Below are positions 1 to 9,420 of a stretch of DNA of 64,000 bases, one piece after another. A program made the position numbers and the translations under genes. Under the pieces are notes generated by a model. It worked only from the letters and a program-made list of their open reading frames with translations. It did not search any database and was not told the origin of the DNA. The stretch covers positions 124,001 to 188,000 of the forward strand of contig JAPLAM010000028.1 in the NCBI GenBank assembly GCA_026393275.1, written 5' to 3'. Within the stretch, counting starts at the first letter, position 1. Each line of letters begins with the position of its first letter. Origin of the DNA: Arthrobacter sp. (GTDB taxonomy: Bacteria; Actinomycetota; Actinomycetes; Actinomycetales; Micrococcaceae).

Positions 1-1
1 T

Positions 2-499
2 TGCATGCTCGGTGCGACCGTCAACGGTACGGCGAAGGACTTCCAGTTCACGGAAGAGATTGCCGGGCGGCGGCAAGGCCCCCTCGCGGAACTGTCCCGG
101 GTGGTCGCTGTCGGCAGCCGGAAGAAGGACGCCGCGACCATGCTCGAAGCTGCCGACCTCGCCGCCGCGCTCGAGCTCGACGCCGTCCAGGCCAGATGCG
201 CCGCGCTCGCCTTCAGCTTCGCCCGGGCCGCCGGCCTGGCGGGGATCGCCGCGGCCGCCCACAGCATGCTCGAATCCTTGTCTGCATCGGTGCCAGCGCT
301 GCCCATAGAGCCGCGGAACAGGGGCCCGCTGCTGACGGATCGGGAGCGGCAGATCGCCGCGCTGGCGGGGAGCGGCGTCTCTAACAAGGACATCGCCCTC
401 GAAATTGGGATTTCGGTTCGAACGGTGGAGGGCCACCTGTACCAGGTGTTCACGAAGTTCGGAGTTTCGTCGCGGAGTGATCTGCTTGGACTCATCTAG
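2..499 (+). CDS. LAL-type LuxR transcriptional regulator, C-terminal part (5' truncated by window)
   Basis: This is the tail of a DNA-binding regulator. The last ~65 residues are a LuxR/NarL helix-turn-helix: LTDRERQIAALAGSG, then SNKDIA and the recognition-helix signature SVRTVEGHLYQVF. The preceding ~100 residues are Ala/Leu-rich helical repeats like those just before the HTH in the three complete genes that follow. An ATG exists at position 5, but the frame is open to the window edge and related proteins are ~900 aa, so the ATP-binding N-terminus is almost certainly outside the window. The TAG at 497-499 lies 40 bp before the next start, so the genes probably form an operon. The ligand and target are unknown. 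What is seen is the HTH; membership of the large-regulator class is inferred from the neighbours. Confidence 0.85.
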   Translation, partial: CMLGATVNGTAKDFQFTEEIAGRRQGPLAELSRVVAVGSRKKDAATMLEAADLAAALELDAVQARCAALAFSFARAAGLAGIAAAAHSMLESLSASVPALPIEPRNRGPLLTDRERQIAALAGSGVSNKDIALEIGISVRTVEGHLYQVFTKFGVSSRSDLLGLI

Positions 500-539
500 G
501 GCCCGTGCGGCGGCTCCCGCCGATGAGGAGCGTCGCGCT

Positions 540-3200
540 GTGACGGGGCGGTCGGAGGACCTGAGCGCGGCAGTTGACGCGCTCAGGGGTGGCACCCACG
601 TCGCTGTGCTGTTGCTGGGCGAGCACGGGATCGGCAAGTCGACGCTGATGGAAGCCGTTGCCGCCCAGTTGGACGGACAGGTGACACCCGTCCGCCTGCA
701 CGGCAGCCCGGCCCTGAGCCAGGTGCCCTACGGCGTGCTGGCGCCGTTCATCGTGGACCTGCCCGTGCAGGATGCCACGTCCCAGCTGGTCGTGCTGCGG
801 ACTTTCTGGGATTACCTCGAAGGGCAGCGGCGGGTGACCCAAAAACCGCTCCTGCTGATTGTCGACGACGCCCACGACCTGGATGAGGCCACAGCGGGGG
901 TCCTGGTAGAACTCGCAGCCGCCGGCTGGGCGAAGCTGCTCGTCGCCGCCGCGGCCCGCCCTGGGCTGCCGGAGCCGCTCCTGCAGCTGTGGTTCGAGGG
1001 CATTGCGGAACGGCACGACCTGCGACCGCTCACCCGGGAACAAACGGCCGATATCCTGGCTCACCGGCTCGGCCCCCAAGTCCTGCCCGCCGTCGCAGAG
1101 ACGCTCTGGGCCGCTTCGGCGGGGAACCCGCTGTTGCTGACCTGTCTGATTGACGACGCGAAGACTGACGGTACGCTGCTCCAGCGCAACGGGGTTTGGC
1201 TGCTCACCCGCCAGCTGAACAGCCACGGCGAACGGTTGAGCGACGTCGTCCGCCGCCAGTTGCTCCGACGCTCCGCGGAGGAAAGCAAGGCCCTGAACCT
1301 CGTGGCCCTGGCGGAACCGGTGGCCAGGACACTGATAGAAGCTTTGGTAAGCGCCCCCACCGTGGCGGGGCTCATCGAGGAGGAGCTGATCCGCGTCTCG
1401 GACGCACCTGAGGCTGAACTGCGGCTGTGGCACTCGGTTTACGGCGACACGCTTCGGACCCTGATTTCGCCTGCGCGAAGCCTCGAGCTCCGGCAGGGCT
1501 TGTTGCGGTTGATGGACCGGGAACCGGCCTCGGCGGAGGGGCTTCTGCGGCACGTGAGCTGGTCGATGGAATGCGGAGTCGAGGTCGAGGACAGACAGCT
1601 GCTCCGCGCCGCCGTGCTCGCCAGCAGGCTCTTCGAGGACGAACTTGCCCGCAAGGCGGCCTCCCAGGTGAAAGACCCTGAACTGCAGATCGCGGCGCGT
1701 GCGGTAATAGCACGAACGTACTACAACACCTCCAACCACGTGGCCGCACGGGACATTCTGGAGGCTGATTTCGCGCAAGGGCGCACGGTGGCCAGCCTGC
1801 TGACGGGGACCCTGCTGTGGGCTGCAGTCTTGTCCGCACTGGGACATTCGCCGGCCGACATCATGCGGCGCGCGGAGGCGCTGTTGCACGCAGGGGAGCG
1901 GCTCGCGACGGCCAATCCCGGCGAGGCCGAAGGCATCCTTGCCGCTTCTAGGGAGCGCGTCCGGACGATCCGAACCATGGTCCTGGCCCTGGCCGGCGAC
2001 GCCGAGGCCCTGGGCGCGCCCGGTGGCGACGCTGCCAGCCCGGGCGGGGAAGGGCCGCCGGCAGGCAATGTCGAAAGGGCCTTCGAGCTGGCACTGGAAG
2101 CCGACCGGCTGCTGCTCCAGGGAAAGCCGGACAGCGCCTTCGCGGCGGCCACCGCAGCATTGGACGCCGCCGGAACCGAGCCTGACGAACTGTACTTCCT
2201 CTCGGACTTCCTCGTGGTCCGCGCCGTCACCACGGCCGTCCACGGGGGCGACTGGAAGGCGGCCCAAGGCTTGCTGGAAGGATTTGTGGCGGGATCCGGA
2301 CCCAGCCTTATCTCCTTCGGCGGAGGGGTCCACGCGGCTACCGGTATCGTGCTGCTCTATCAGGGGAGAGCGGCCCAGGCCAAGAAAACACTACGGGCAG
2401 CGGTCGAAGCACTGCGGGTCTCGGATCCCCAACAACTGTTTTCCCTGACCGCAGCGATGGCCTTCGCCGCGGCCGCCGAGGCGGGTATCACCGAGAAGGC
2501 CGCGGAGTTCCTGGCCGACTACGAGTCCGCCCAGCCACCGCTCTCCCGGTACCTGCGCACCCTCTCCGCGATGGCCGTGGTGTACGGGAAGGCCCGGCTG
2601 GGCGGCTACGACGGCGCGGCGGAGGAGTTGCAGCGGCTCGGGAGGCCCGACGGCGGCCGCCACGATGCGGGCTTGGAGTTCGATGCGCTGGCCTTCAGGC
2701 TGGCACTCGGCGACACGACCGCGGCACCCCGGCTGCGCGAACTGCAGCCTGAGCTGGAAGGACGCAGGGCGGCGGCCATTTGCGGCTACGCCGCTGCGAT
2801 CGAAACGGAGCAGCCCGGGGACCTGGTCGAAGCGGCCAAGACGTGTGAGGAAATTGAACTCTGGGGTTTCGCGGCCCAGGCGTACGGCGCTGCCGCCGAG
2901 GCGTATCGGGAGTCCGGCGACGTGCTGCGGGAGCGCATGGCACTGTCCCAACGGCACCGCTGCCAGGACCGGGCCGAAAACGGACCGGGGCTGGAGCCTG
3001 CCGAGCAAGCGGATACGCTCGGACTCCTGACCCGCCGGGAACGCGACATCGTGGCGCTGGCGGTCCGAGGTATGAGCGACCGGCAAATCGCTACCGAGCT
3101 CCAGGTTTCGGTCCGGACGGTGGAAGGCCACCTTTACCGGAGCTACGCGAAACTGAACGTCAAGGGCCGCGAGGAACTCCGCCGAATGGCCGCGGAGTAG
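540..3200 (+). CDS. Large ATP-binding LuxR-family (LAL) transcriptional regulator 1
   Basis: Cytoplasmic STAND/AAA-type regulator of 886 aa. An N-terminal P-loop GEHGIGKST lies at residues ~27-35 and a Walker B LLIVDDAHDLD near residues 102-112. A long Ala/Leu-rich helical-repeat middle follows, then a LuxR HTH at about residues 825-886 (LTRRERDIVALAVRG, SVRTVEGHLYRSY). The frame is open upstream to 405, overlapping the previous gene out of frame. I chose GTG at 540 because GAGGAG at 525-530 gives a well-spaced ribosome site and the encoded VTGRSEDL matches the family start, in which a short 'GR' segment precedes the P-loop. Such proteins bind ATP and a ligand or partner and then activate transcription. 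Neighbouring paralogues and downstream surface-polysaccharide genes suggest control of the cell surface. The ligand is unknown. Confidence 0.88.
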   Translation: MTGRSEDLSAAVDALRGGTHVAVLLLGEHGIGKSTLMEAVAAQLDGQVTPVRLHGSPALSQVPYGVLAPFIVDLPVQDATSQLVVLRTFWDYLEGQRRVTQKPLLLIVDDAHDLDEATAGVLVELAAAGWAKLLVAAAARPGLPEPLLQLWFEGIAERHDLRPLTREQTADILAHRLGPQVLPAVAETLWAASAGNPLLLTCLIDDAKTDGTLLQRNGVWLLTRQLNSHGERLSDVVRRQLLRRSAEESKALNLVALAEPVARTLIEALVSAPTVAGLIEEELIRVSDAPEAELRLWHSVYGDTLRTLISPARSLELRQGLLRLMDREPASAEGLLRHVSWSMECGVEVEDRQLLRAAVLASRLFEDELARKAASQVKDPELQIAARAVIARTYYNTSNHVAARDILEADFAQGRTVASLLTGTLLWAAVLSALGHSPADIMRRAEALLHAGERLATANPGEAEGILAASRERVRTIRTMVLALAGDAEALGAPGGDAASPGGEGPPAGNVERAFELALEADRLLLQGKPDSAFAAATAALDAAGTEPDELYFLSDFLVVRAVTTAVHGGDWKAAQGLLEGFVAGSGPSLISFGGGVHAATGIVLLYQGRAAQAKKTLRAAVEALRVSDPQQLFSLTAAMAFAAAAEAGITEKAAEFLADYESAQPPLSRYLRTLSAMAVVYGKARLGGYDGAAEELQRLGRPDGGRHDAGLEFDALAFRLALGDTTAAPRLRELQPELEGRRAAAICGYAAAIETEQPGDLVEAAKTCEEIELWGFAAQAYGAAAEAYRESGDVLRERMALSQRHRCQDRAENGPGLEPAEQADTLGLLTRRERDIVALAVRGMSDRQIATELQVSVRTVEGHLYRSYAKLNVKGREELRRMAAE

Positions 3201-3425
3201 GTGTTCCCTGCTTTAGTTGCCCGCACTACGGCCGGGGCACTCGCAGACCCGTCGGCAACTACTTGGTTCGCCGCCGGAGGCGCCCGGCGGCATGTGAGTA
3301 CAGCCGCGTAGAGGCTCGCCGGGTACGCGCCGTGCAATCGAGTACTACCTACGGATGTCTTTGCGGCGGCCAGTCCATACTGTGGATTTATCACTGGTCA
3401 AACATTGATTGCGAAGGTCTCTCCC
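3201..3425 (+). promoter_or_regulatory. Upstream region of LAL regulator 2 with CGRGTA half-sites
   Basis: CGGGTA at 3320-3325 and CGAGTAC at 3339-3345 lie in the same orientation 19 bp apart, about two helical turns. The same half-sites make up the 20-bp palindrome at 9002, 11665 and 18781. No full palindrome is present here. Autoregulation of the array is an inference. Confidence 0.35.
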
Positions 3426-6158
3426 ATGTTTCAGCAAGAAGCCGGCGTGCCTGCGGGCAGCGGCAAAACAGACACGATTTCACTCGCACAACAACCATCG
3501 AAGGGGCGCCCGGAAAAACCATTCACCCGGCAACTGGTCGTTTCCGACGTCGTTGGCACAATGACGTCAGGCTCCGGCTGCGGCGTCGTGCTGGTGGGCG
3601 AACACGGCTCCGGGAAGTCGTTCATCGCTCAGCGCGCCCTGGAACAACTTGGCGACGACTACCTGGTCGTCCAGGTCCGGGGCAGTTCCATTTCATCGAA
3701 ACTCCCGTACGGGGCCCTCAGCGTGCTCCTCAACGACCTCGATTCATCCCACCTCGAGCACCCCCTGATGGTGCTCCGCGGACTCACCCAACTGCTCCAC
3801 ACGAAGGCCCAGGGACGCCCCATCGTCATCTTCGTGGACAACGCCCACGACCTGGACGATCTTTCCTGCATGATGGTGGCCCAGCTCAGCGCCGGGGGCC
3901 ACGTGACGTTGCTGGCCGCCTGCGTGGACCTGCCGCACGTCGGCGGCGACATCATGGGACTCTGGAAGGATGACCTGCTTCGCCGGGTTGACCTGGAACC
4001 GTTCGACTTCGCCGAGACGGCCGCAACGCTCAACCAGGAATACGGCGGACACTTCTCGCATACGGCGTCCCGGGCGCTCTGGAGTGCCAGCGGCGGGAAC
4101 GCGCTGTTCCTCCACTCGCTGGCGCGCGAACAGATCAAGCTTGGCACGATCGTGCGGCAAGGGGACGCCTGGGTCCTCAACGGCCGTCCCATCGCCCTGA
4201 CCGGAGAAGTCCGGGACGTAATTAAAGCCCGGCTGAACAGGCTCAGCCCCGGCCAGCGAGACGTTTTTGAACTCCTGGCGCTCGCCGGTGCCGTTCCGCT
4301 CCAGACGCTCATGGGGATCTTCAACCCGCACGACATGGACAACCTGCAGGAGCGGGGCCTCATCCACGTCAGCCACGACCACCCGCCGATGGTCAGCGTC
4401 GCCAACCCGGTGACCGCGACGATCGTCGCCGGTGTGGTTCCCCCGGGACGCAGCGCGGAACTCCGGCGCCGCCTCACGGCCGTGCTGGCGGACACCGAGC
4501 AGGCCGAACCCGCCGGGTCCGCCGACGTGGCCTGGGCCCTGGACTGCGGGGAGCAAATCAGCATCAGTACAGCACTGACCGCCGCCCGTCTGGCCAACAA
4601 CGCGTCGGACCCGACGTCGGCGCTGCGATTCGTCCACGAAATCGACGGCTTCGGGGCCGCCGCCGGCGTGGCCATCGAATCCGTGCAGGCTCACATCGCG
4701 GTCAACAATGATGAGTCAGCCCGGCGGGTCCTTCACGGCCTTGAAGCTACCAGCGGCGGGGATCTGCCGCTGGTCGAGTGGGTGGCCCTGCAGTTGCTGC
4801 AGGCGGAGCTGGACCAGCGCGGTCCCGGCACTTCCGCCGCGGCACGGGCCAGGTTGAGCCTGGTCCGCGACCGTCTCGCGGAGCCGACCACGGAAGACTC
4901 GGCGGCGCTGGCGGCAGCCCGCGAACAGTTGCGTCTCGCCGAGTGCAAACTGGCTGCCTTCGAGGGCCGCTATGGCGACGTCCTGGCTCTCCTGCCCGAT
5001 CGTGGTCCCGAACTTGCCACGGAGACTGGAATCCTCACCGCGAGCCTGCTCTGCGAAGCCATGGCCGTCAGCGGCGAGGTCCTGGATGCCATGGCGCTGG
5101 GCAAGCAGGTCATCGCAGCAGCCGCGACCGTTCCTCTCGCCGACCGCACCATGCGGGAGATCCGTGGCCGGTTCCTGCTGCTGATGCTGCTGTCCGCAAA
5201 TTTCCGGGACGCCTCCGCCTTCCTTTCGGCCACGTCCGCCACGGACGAGCCGCAGGCGCGCCTTGGCGGGATGTTCGAGATCGGCCAAGGTGTCATCGAT
5301 CTCCACGACGGACACCTGGACGGTGCTATTCCGTGGCTTGAGGCCGGGATGTGGCAGCTCCGGGTGCAGGACCCCGATGCATTGTCCAGTCTGGCCACGG
5401 CGGCCTGCGCCTATGCGGCCGCGCTGGCCGGCGACGAGGAAAAGGCCACCCAGTTGCTCGCCGACGTGACGCAGCCGCGACGTCATGGTTCCTGGCTGGT
5501 GCGTCGGTTGACGCGTTACTTTGAGCTCTGCTCGCTGGCGGAACTCGGCCAGCGGGCGTCTGCGATCCGTACGCTGGTCGCCGAAGCGGACAGCGACGCC
5601 GACGCCGGCGCCCCAGCCACGGGGCTGCTCTTCCTTTCTGCGGCGGCCAGGCTGGGGGAACGGCAGCTTTGCCAGAAACTCGCCGGCGTCGCCGGGCAGG
5701 TGACGGGACAGTTCGCCCTGTTGTGCATGCGGCTAGCCGACGGGGTGAAGGACTTCGCGAGCGAGCAGCTGCTGGCTGTTGCCAAGGACGCCGACGCTGC
5801 CGGGAATGCTGTCTTTGCCCGCGACGTGGCCCGTCGGGCGGTCCATTGCGCCAACGAAGCCGGAAACCGGATAGCGCTCCGCATTTCGCAGCGTACGGAA
5901 CAGTCCCTCGATGACAGATTCGGGAGTCCCAAGAACGGCCTGCACTCGCTGACCACGTCGACGCTCACGGCCAGGGAATGCGAAGTGGCTGTCCGGGCAG
6001 CGGCCGGGGCTTCCAACCGCAAAATCGCCGAACAGATGCACGTGTCCGTGCGCACGGTGGAGGGCCACTTGTACCAGGTTTACGCAAAACTCCATGTTGC
6101 CAGCCGATCGGAGCTCAAAGATGTCATCTCGAGTCCGGTCAGCGCCCGTATCGGTTAG
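3426..6158 (+). CDS. Large ATP-binding LuxR-family (LAL) transcriptional regulator 2
   Basis: A 910-aa paralogue of the genes on either side. The P-loop GEHGSGKS is near residues 57-64 and the Walker B region reads IVIFVDNAHDLDD. The middle is helical repeat. The C-terminal ~65 residues are a LuxR HTH (LTARECEVAVRAAAGASN, SVRTVEGHLYQVYAKLHV). An in-frame TTG lies at 3405, but ATG 3426 is preceded by GAAGG at 3413-3417 with 8-nt spacing and gives a sensible N-terminus. A 204-bp gap precedes this gene, longer than the other gaps in the array, and holds half-sites CGGGTA (3320-3325) and CGAGTAC (3339-3345) related to the palindrome found elsewhere in the window. It may therefore have its own, possibly autoregulated, promoter. 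The effector is unknown. Confidence 0.87.
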   Translation: MFQQEAGVPAGSGKTDTISLAQQPSKGRPEKPFTRQLVVSDVVGTMTSGSGCGVVLVGEHGSGKSFIAQRALEQLGDDYLVVQVRGSSISSKLPYGALSVLLNDLDSSHLEHPLMVLRGLTQLLHTKAQGRPIVIFVDNAHDLDDLSCMMVAQLSAGGHVTLLAACVDLPHVGGDIMGLWKDDLLRRVDLEPFDFAETAATLNQEYGGHFSHTASRALWSASGGNALFLHSLAREQIKLGTIVRQGDAWVLNGRPIALTGEVRDVIKARLNRLSPGQRDVFELLALAGAVPLQTLMGIFNPHDMDNLQERGLIHVSHDHPPMVSVANPVTATIVAGVVPPGRSAELRRRLTAVLADTEQAEPAGSADVAWALDCGEQISISTALTAARLANNASDPTSALRFVHEIDGFGAAAGVAIESVQAHIAVNNDESARRVLHGLEATSGGDLPLVEWVALQLLQAELDQRGPGTSAAARARLSLVRDRLAEPTTEDSAALAAAREQLRLAECKLAAFEGRYGDVLALLPDRGPELATETGILTASLLCEAMAVSGEVLDAMALGKQVIAAAATVPLADRTMREIRGRFLLLMLLSANFRDASAFLSATSATDEPQARLGGMFEIGQGVIDLHDGHLDGAIPWLEAGMWQLRVQDPDALSSLATAACAYAAALAGDEEKATQLLADVTQPRRHGSWLVRRLTRYFELCSLAELGQRASAIRTLVAEADSDADAGAPATGLLFLSAAARLGERQLCQKLAGVAGQVTGQFALLCMRLADGVKDFASEQLLAVAKDADAAGNAVFARDVARRAVHCANEAGNRIALRISQRTEQSLDDRFGSPKNGLHSLTTSTLTARECEVAVRAAAGASNRKIAEQMHVSVRTVEGHLYQVYAKLHVASRSELKDVISSPVSARIG

Positions 6159-6218
6159 CCAGCCCGGGGCCGGTCCCGGTGCCCCGCTCCCGGTCGACGA
6201 CGGTGGGAGTGGACCTGA

Positions 6219-8855
6219 GTGGAAAACCTGACTGAAGCCGCAGCCCTGATCGGCAGGTCCGGCGTCGTCAGGGACGTGGTCCGCTGCCTTCGCGACACAG
6301 GCAGGGCGGGGGCCCTGATTGTCGGCGGCTCGGGGTCCGGGAAGTCGACAGTCGTCAAGGCGGTCCTGGCGGAGCTGCAGCCGCAAGGAGCGGTAGTCCG
6401 ACTCGCTGCCACTCCGGCTCTAGCGGCCGTTCCGTTCGGTGCGCTGGCCCCCTATCTGGCAGGGCTTCCCGCGCAGGACCTTGACTCGTATGCGGCAGTC
6501 CTCGGGGCGGTGACAGCGAGCCTGAAATCCGAGCCGACCACGACACTGTTCGTGATTGACGACGCTCAGAGCCTGGACCGCGGGACCATCCAACTGGTTG
6601 CGCAGGCCGTTGCAACCGGCGCGGCGCGGCTGCTCGCCACGTGCCGTCCCGGGCCGCTGATCCCCGAGGAGTTCCTGGCGCTGTGGGATGACGGCATCAT
6701 CGCAAAATTCGATCTGGCGCCCCTGAGCCGTGCCGAGGTGCACCAGCTCTGCGAACAGGTGCTGCAGGCCGACGTGTCCCCGTGGGTTAGCGAGCTGTTC
6801 GGCAACCTGACCGAGGGCAATCCGTACATGCTGATGTCCTTGATCGATCATGCACGAACCACCGGATCCATTGGACAGCGCCGCGGGACGTGGTTTCTCC
6901 TGGCGCCGCCGGATCTGGGTGGCATCCCGGCCGCGGATCTGGTGGACCACCAGGTCCGCTCCTTGACCGCGGAGGAGAAAACCGCTGCCGACATCGTGGC
7001 CCTGGCCGGCCCGCTGGCACTCGGTCAAATTCTCCGGTTCAGCGGTCCTCGGGCCATCGACGCCCTCGAGATGGCCGGGATCATCACGGTCTCACGCGAC
7101 CTGGACCGCATCGTTAGGCCAGCCAGCCCGCTCATCGGAGAAGTCATCCGCGGCCGCGTCCCGGCGGCCCGGAGCGCCAGTCTCCGGGCCGACCTCCTGG
7201 CTCTTCCCTGGGCGGCGGCACTCCCGGAGTCATTTCTGAACCAGCTGCGCTGGTCGCTGGACGCCGGTGCGGATCTCGCATCCCCAGACTTGATCCGGGG
7301 CGCAACGGCGGCCAACATCGGCTTGGATACCGCGACCGCGCTCCGGGCCGCGGGAGCCGTACGAGAGGAGGGCTTCCTGTCCGAAGCGCGGATCCAGCTG
7401 GCCTATTCCAACTACATCCTCGGACGGTCGGAGGCCTCAACAGGTCTCCTTGAGGCCGCGCAGCCGGTTCGTTACGGGCGTGTGTCGTACCTTGCCGCCC
7501 TCCTCTCCGCCCGGCTCGGAAACCCGGCAGCAGCCCTCGAGCTGCCGCTTCAGGCCGGAGCGGAAGAGCTGAAGCCAGGTCCGGGGCTGCTCCCTTGGGC
7601 AGCGCCAAGCGTTGGCCTCGCCACCGGTCTCCTGCTGCACAGCTGGGACGGCCGGAGTGCGGAGCTTCAGGCCCAGCTCCAGGAGCTGGTCGCCGCCGCC
7701 GAGGGAAATCCGGAAATCCGGATTCCGGCGGTGTCCCGCCTTGCCGGGGTGTGGACCGCCCAGGGCCGGGTGCTTACGGGCCTGGGTATCGACCGGGAGG
7801 CATGGCGCTGGGTGCAGGGCGCCGGGCTGGCTCTTCCCCTGGTCTACGAAGATGTGCTGGCGCGGCACTGCCTGAACCTGATCCGTGCCGGGGAATGGGA
7901 AGAACTCGCTTCGGTACTCGACGACTACACCGCCGGCCTGCCCTCACGGCTGCTCTATAGCGGGGGACTGCTGCATGTGATGCGCGGCTACTCCCGGCTG
8001 CGGCAGGGGAGGATCCCGGAAAGTTTGGCCGAGCTGTTGCTCGGGGTGGAAGAACTCCTGATCGCCGATCCGTGGGAACTGCTTGCCTTTGCCCATGCCG
8101 TTACGGCCTATGCGGCTGCCGCCGTCGGACGCTCAGACGACGCGAAGGAGCAGGCGATTGCCTTCCGAAGCGCCGTTTACCGGGAGCCGGAGACCCTTCG
8201 GCTCCTCGCCGACGCCTATTGCACCGCCGCTGAAATTGCCTGTGGCAGCGGCGGTGAGGACGGCCCGGGCGAGCTCGACCGGCTCGCGGCGGAGGCGCAG
8301 CGGCAGGGACTTAGAGCCGTGGAGACCGATATCCGCCGCCTCGCCCTGCGTGGCGGGGACACAGCGGCAGCGGAGGCCCTGGCAGCCAGCAGCAGCGCCG
8401 TCGAAGGTCCCGAGGCGCGACTGCTGCGCGCATATGCGCTCGCCGTCGCCGCCTCCGACTCGGCCGAGCTTACGGCCCTCAGTGACCAGGCGATGAGCGC
8501 CGGATATCTGCTGCTGGCGCTCGAAGCCGGCCAGCAGGCAGCGTATTTGCTGGAAAGCGACTCGGACAAGTGGAAGCTCACAGCCGTCCAGCGCAAGGTG
8601 CACCACCGGATGGTCGCGGCCGGCATGTCCGGTCACATGAATATCGTCCGCGGCGAACACTATGCCGACCTCACATCCCGGGAATCCGAGATCTTGAAGC
8701 TGGTGGCGGGTGGAGCTTCGAACGCGGAGATTGCCGCCCAGCTGACTGTTTCGCAACGGACCGTGGAGGGGCACCTCTATAGGATTTTCGGGAAGCTAGG
8801 CGTCAGCCGGCGCGCCGAGCTCGTCGATGTGCAACGCGAGCTGCCGCCGGCCTAG
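6219..8855 (+). CDS. Large ATP-binding LuxR-family (LAL) transcriptional regulator 3
   Basis: An 878-aa member of the same tandem family. The P-loop GGSGSGKST is near residues 35-43, the Walker B region reads LFVIDDAQSLD, helical repeats fill the middle, and the C-terminus is a LuxR HTH (LTSRESEILKLVAGGASN, SQRTVEGHLYRIFGKLGV). The GTG start at 6219 has GGGAG upstream and a 60-bp gap to the previous stop, so co-transcription is likely. It is the last regulator of the array. It is followed by a 670-bp non-coding stretch carrying the lux-box-like palindrome at 9002-9021. The paralogues agree strongly in the HTH but diverge in the sensor region, which suggests similar DNA sites and different signals. 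That is inference. Confidence 0.87.
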   Translation: MENLTEAAALIGRSGVVRDVVRCLRDTGRAGALIVGGSGSGKSTVVKAVLAELQPQGAVVRLAATPALAAVPFGALAPYLAGLPAQDLDSYAAVLGAVTASLKSEPTTTLFVIDDAQSLDRGTIQLVAQAVATGAARLLATCRPGPLIPEEFLALWDDGIIAKFDLAPLSRAEVHQLCEQVLQADVSPWVSELFGNLTEGNPYMLMSLIDHARTTGSIGQRRGTWFLLAPPDLGGIPAADLVDHQVRSLTAEEKTAADIVALAGPLALGQILRFSGPRAIDALEMAGIITVSRDLDRIVRPASPLIGEVIRGRVPAARSASLRADLLALPWAAALPESFLNQLRWSLDAGADLASPDLIRGATAANIGLDTATALRAAGAVREEGFLSEARIQLAYSNYILGRSEASTGLLEAAQPVRYGRVSYLAALLSARLGNPAAALELPLQAGAEELKPGPGLLPWAAPSVGLATGLLLHSWDGRSAELQAQLQELVAAAEGNPEIRIPAVSRLAGVWTAQGRVLTGLGIDREAWRWVQGAGLALPLVYEDVLARHCLNLIRAGEWEELASVLDDYTAGLPSRLLYSGGLLHVMRGYSRLRQGRIPESLAELLLGVEELLIADPWELLAFAHAVTAYAAAAVGRSDDAKEQAIAFRSAVYREPETLRLLADAYCTAAEIACGSGGEDGPGELDRLAAEAQRQGLRAVETDIRRLALRGGDTAAAEALAASSSAVEGPEARLLRAYALAVAASDSAELTALSDQAMSAGYLLLALEAGQQAAYLLESDSDKWKLTAVQRKVHHRMVAAGMSGHMNIVRGEHYADLTSRESEILKLVAGGASNAEIAAQLTVSQRTVEGHLYRIFGKLGVSRRAELVDVQRELPPA

Positions 8856-9001
8856 CCTATCGTCCGGTCGGCTGGCCGATTGGGGACGTCAATCAGGGGC
8901 TTTCTGCAGGTTCAGGGAAGACGCCTGCGTAACTACCGCGTGACAAGACGGCCGTGCGGGAGTATGCCTAAGTAGTGGGACAACGAAGACCGTAGGAGAA
9001 G

Positions 9002-9021
9002 TCGGGTAATCCCTACTCGTG
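9002..9021. promoter_or_regulatory. Lux-box-like 20-bp imperfect palindrome, copy B
   Basis: TCGGGTAA-N4-TACTCGTG. It has the same 20-bp architecture as the copies at 11665 and 18781, with half-sites CGGGTA and the inverse of CGAGTA. The length and two-fold symmetry suit a dimeric LuxR/NarL-type HTH. It lies ~55 bp upstream of the TATAAT box of the candidate small RNA. Binding by an adjacent LAL regulator is inferred. Confidence 0.5.
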
Positions 9022-9076
9022 TGCGGCTTGGTCCTTCGCGGTTGACTTAAGTCAGTTCCGAGAACGTCTCACCCTT

Positions 9077-9082
9077 TATAAT
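9077..9082 (+). promoter_or_regulatory. Consensus -10 box of the candidate small RNA
   Basis: A perfect TATAAT in otherwise GC-rich DNA, predicting a transcript start near 9089. No good -35 hexamer sits 17 bp upstream. TTGACT at 9042-9047 is 29 bp away, too far for normal spacing, so an activator may substitute for it. Confidence 0.55.
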
Positions 9083-9088
9083 CCGAAC

Positions 9089-9312
9089 TCCTTCATTGGA
9101 ATCGTACGGTGCCCTTGCCGGGCAGCCGTACCCCGAAGACGGAGCCGGCGGCGTCAGAGCCTTCTGAGACCGAGGCTCTCCCCCCAGCCGCCGCCGGCTC
9201 CCTTAACACGGTCTGCACGCCGTAGGTGCGGTGTACGAAAACCGCACCGGCGATAGCAAGAGAGTGTCGACGCCCCGCCTGTGGACCTACGGCCCGCACG
9301 CGGGGCGTTTCT
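9089..9312 (+). ncRNA. Candidate structured small RNA or leader with intrinsic terminator
   Basis: About 220 nt start just after a consensus -10 box. Stem 1 is GTACGG (9104-9109) with CCGTAC (9126-9131), and GCCC/GGGC pairs inside it. Stem 2 is a perfect 13-bp pairing of 9141-9153 with 9189-9201, topped by AGAGCCT/AGGCTCT. Stem 3 is GGTGCGGT (9225-9232) with ACCGCACC (9241-9248). The terminator is CGCCCCGC (9271-9278) with GCGGGGCG (9300-9307), followed by TTT. In addition GCCGTAGGT (9219-9227) is perfectly complementary to ACCTACGGC (9285-9293) in the terminator loop, which gives a pseudoknot or an anti-terminator. I do not recognise it as 6S, SRP, tmRNA or RNase P RNA. It could be a free small RNA or a leader for sufS. 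Confidence 0.5.
9271..9310 (+). terminator. Intrinsic terminator of the candidate small RNA
   Basis: 8-bp perfect GC stem CGCCCCGC/GCGGGGCG with a 21-nt loop, followed by TTTCTC. The loop contains ACCTACGGC, which can pair with 9219-9227. Confidence 0.6.
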
Positions 9313-9420
9313 CATGCCAGGGCATCAGAGGGCGCGGCCGGCCGAAAAGTCACCGCTTACGGCTGGCCGAACTAGGGGCCGCGACCGCTATTGCTGTCTG
9401 CCCCGGCGTTGCACAGGAGT

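Noticed and set aside
492-2333. 613-codon minus-strand frame opposite LAL regulator 1
   Set aside because: No recognised motif; the sense strand has Walker A/B and LuxR HTH signatures.
9089-9312. Assignment of the structured RNA as 6S, SRP, tmRNA or 6C RNA
   Set aside because: A run of six C is present, but the layout of stems does not fit the two-hairpin 6C pattern, and none of the conserved sequences of SRP or tmRNA were seen; left as unclassified.
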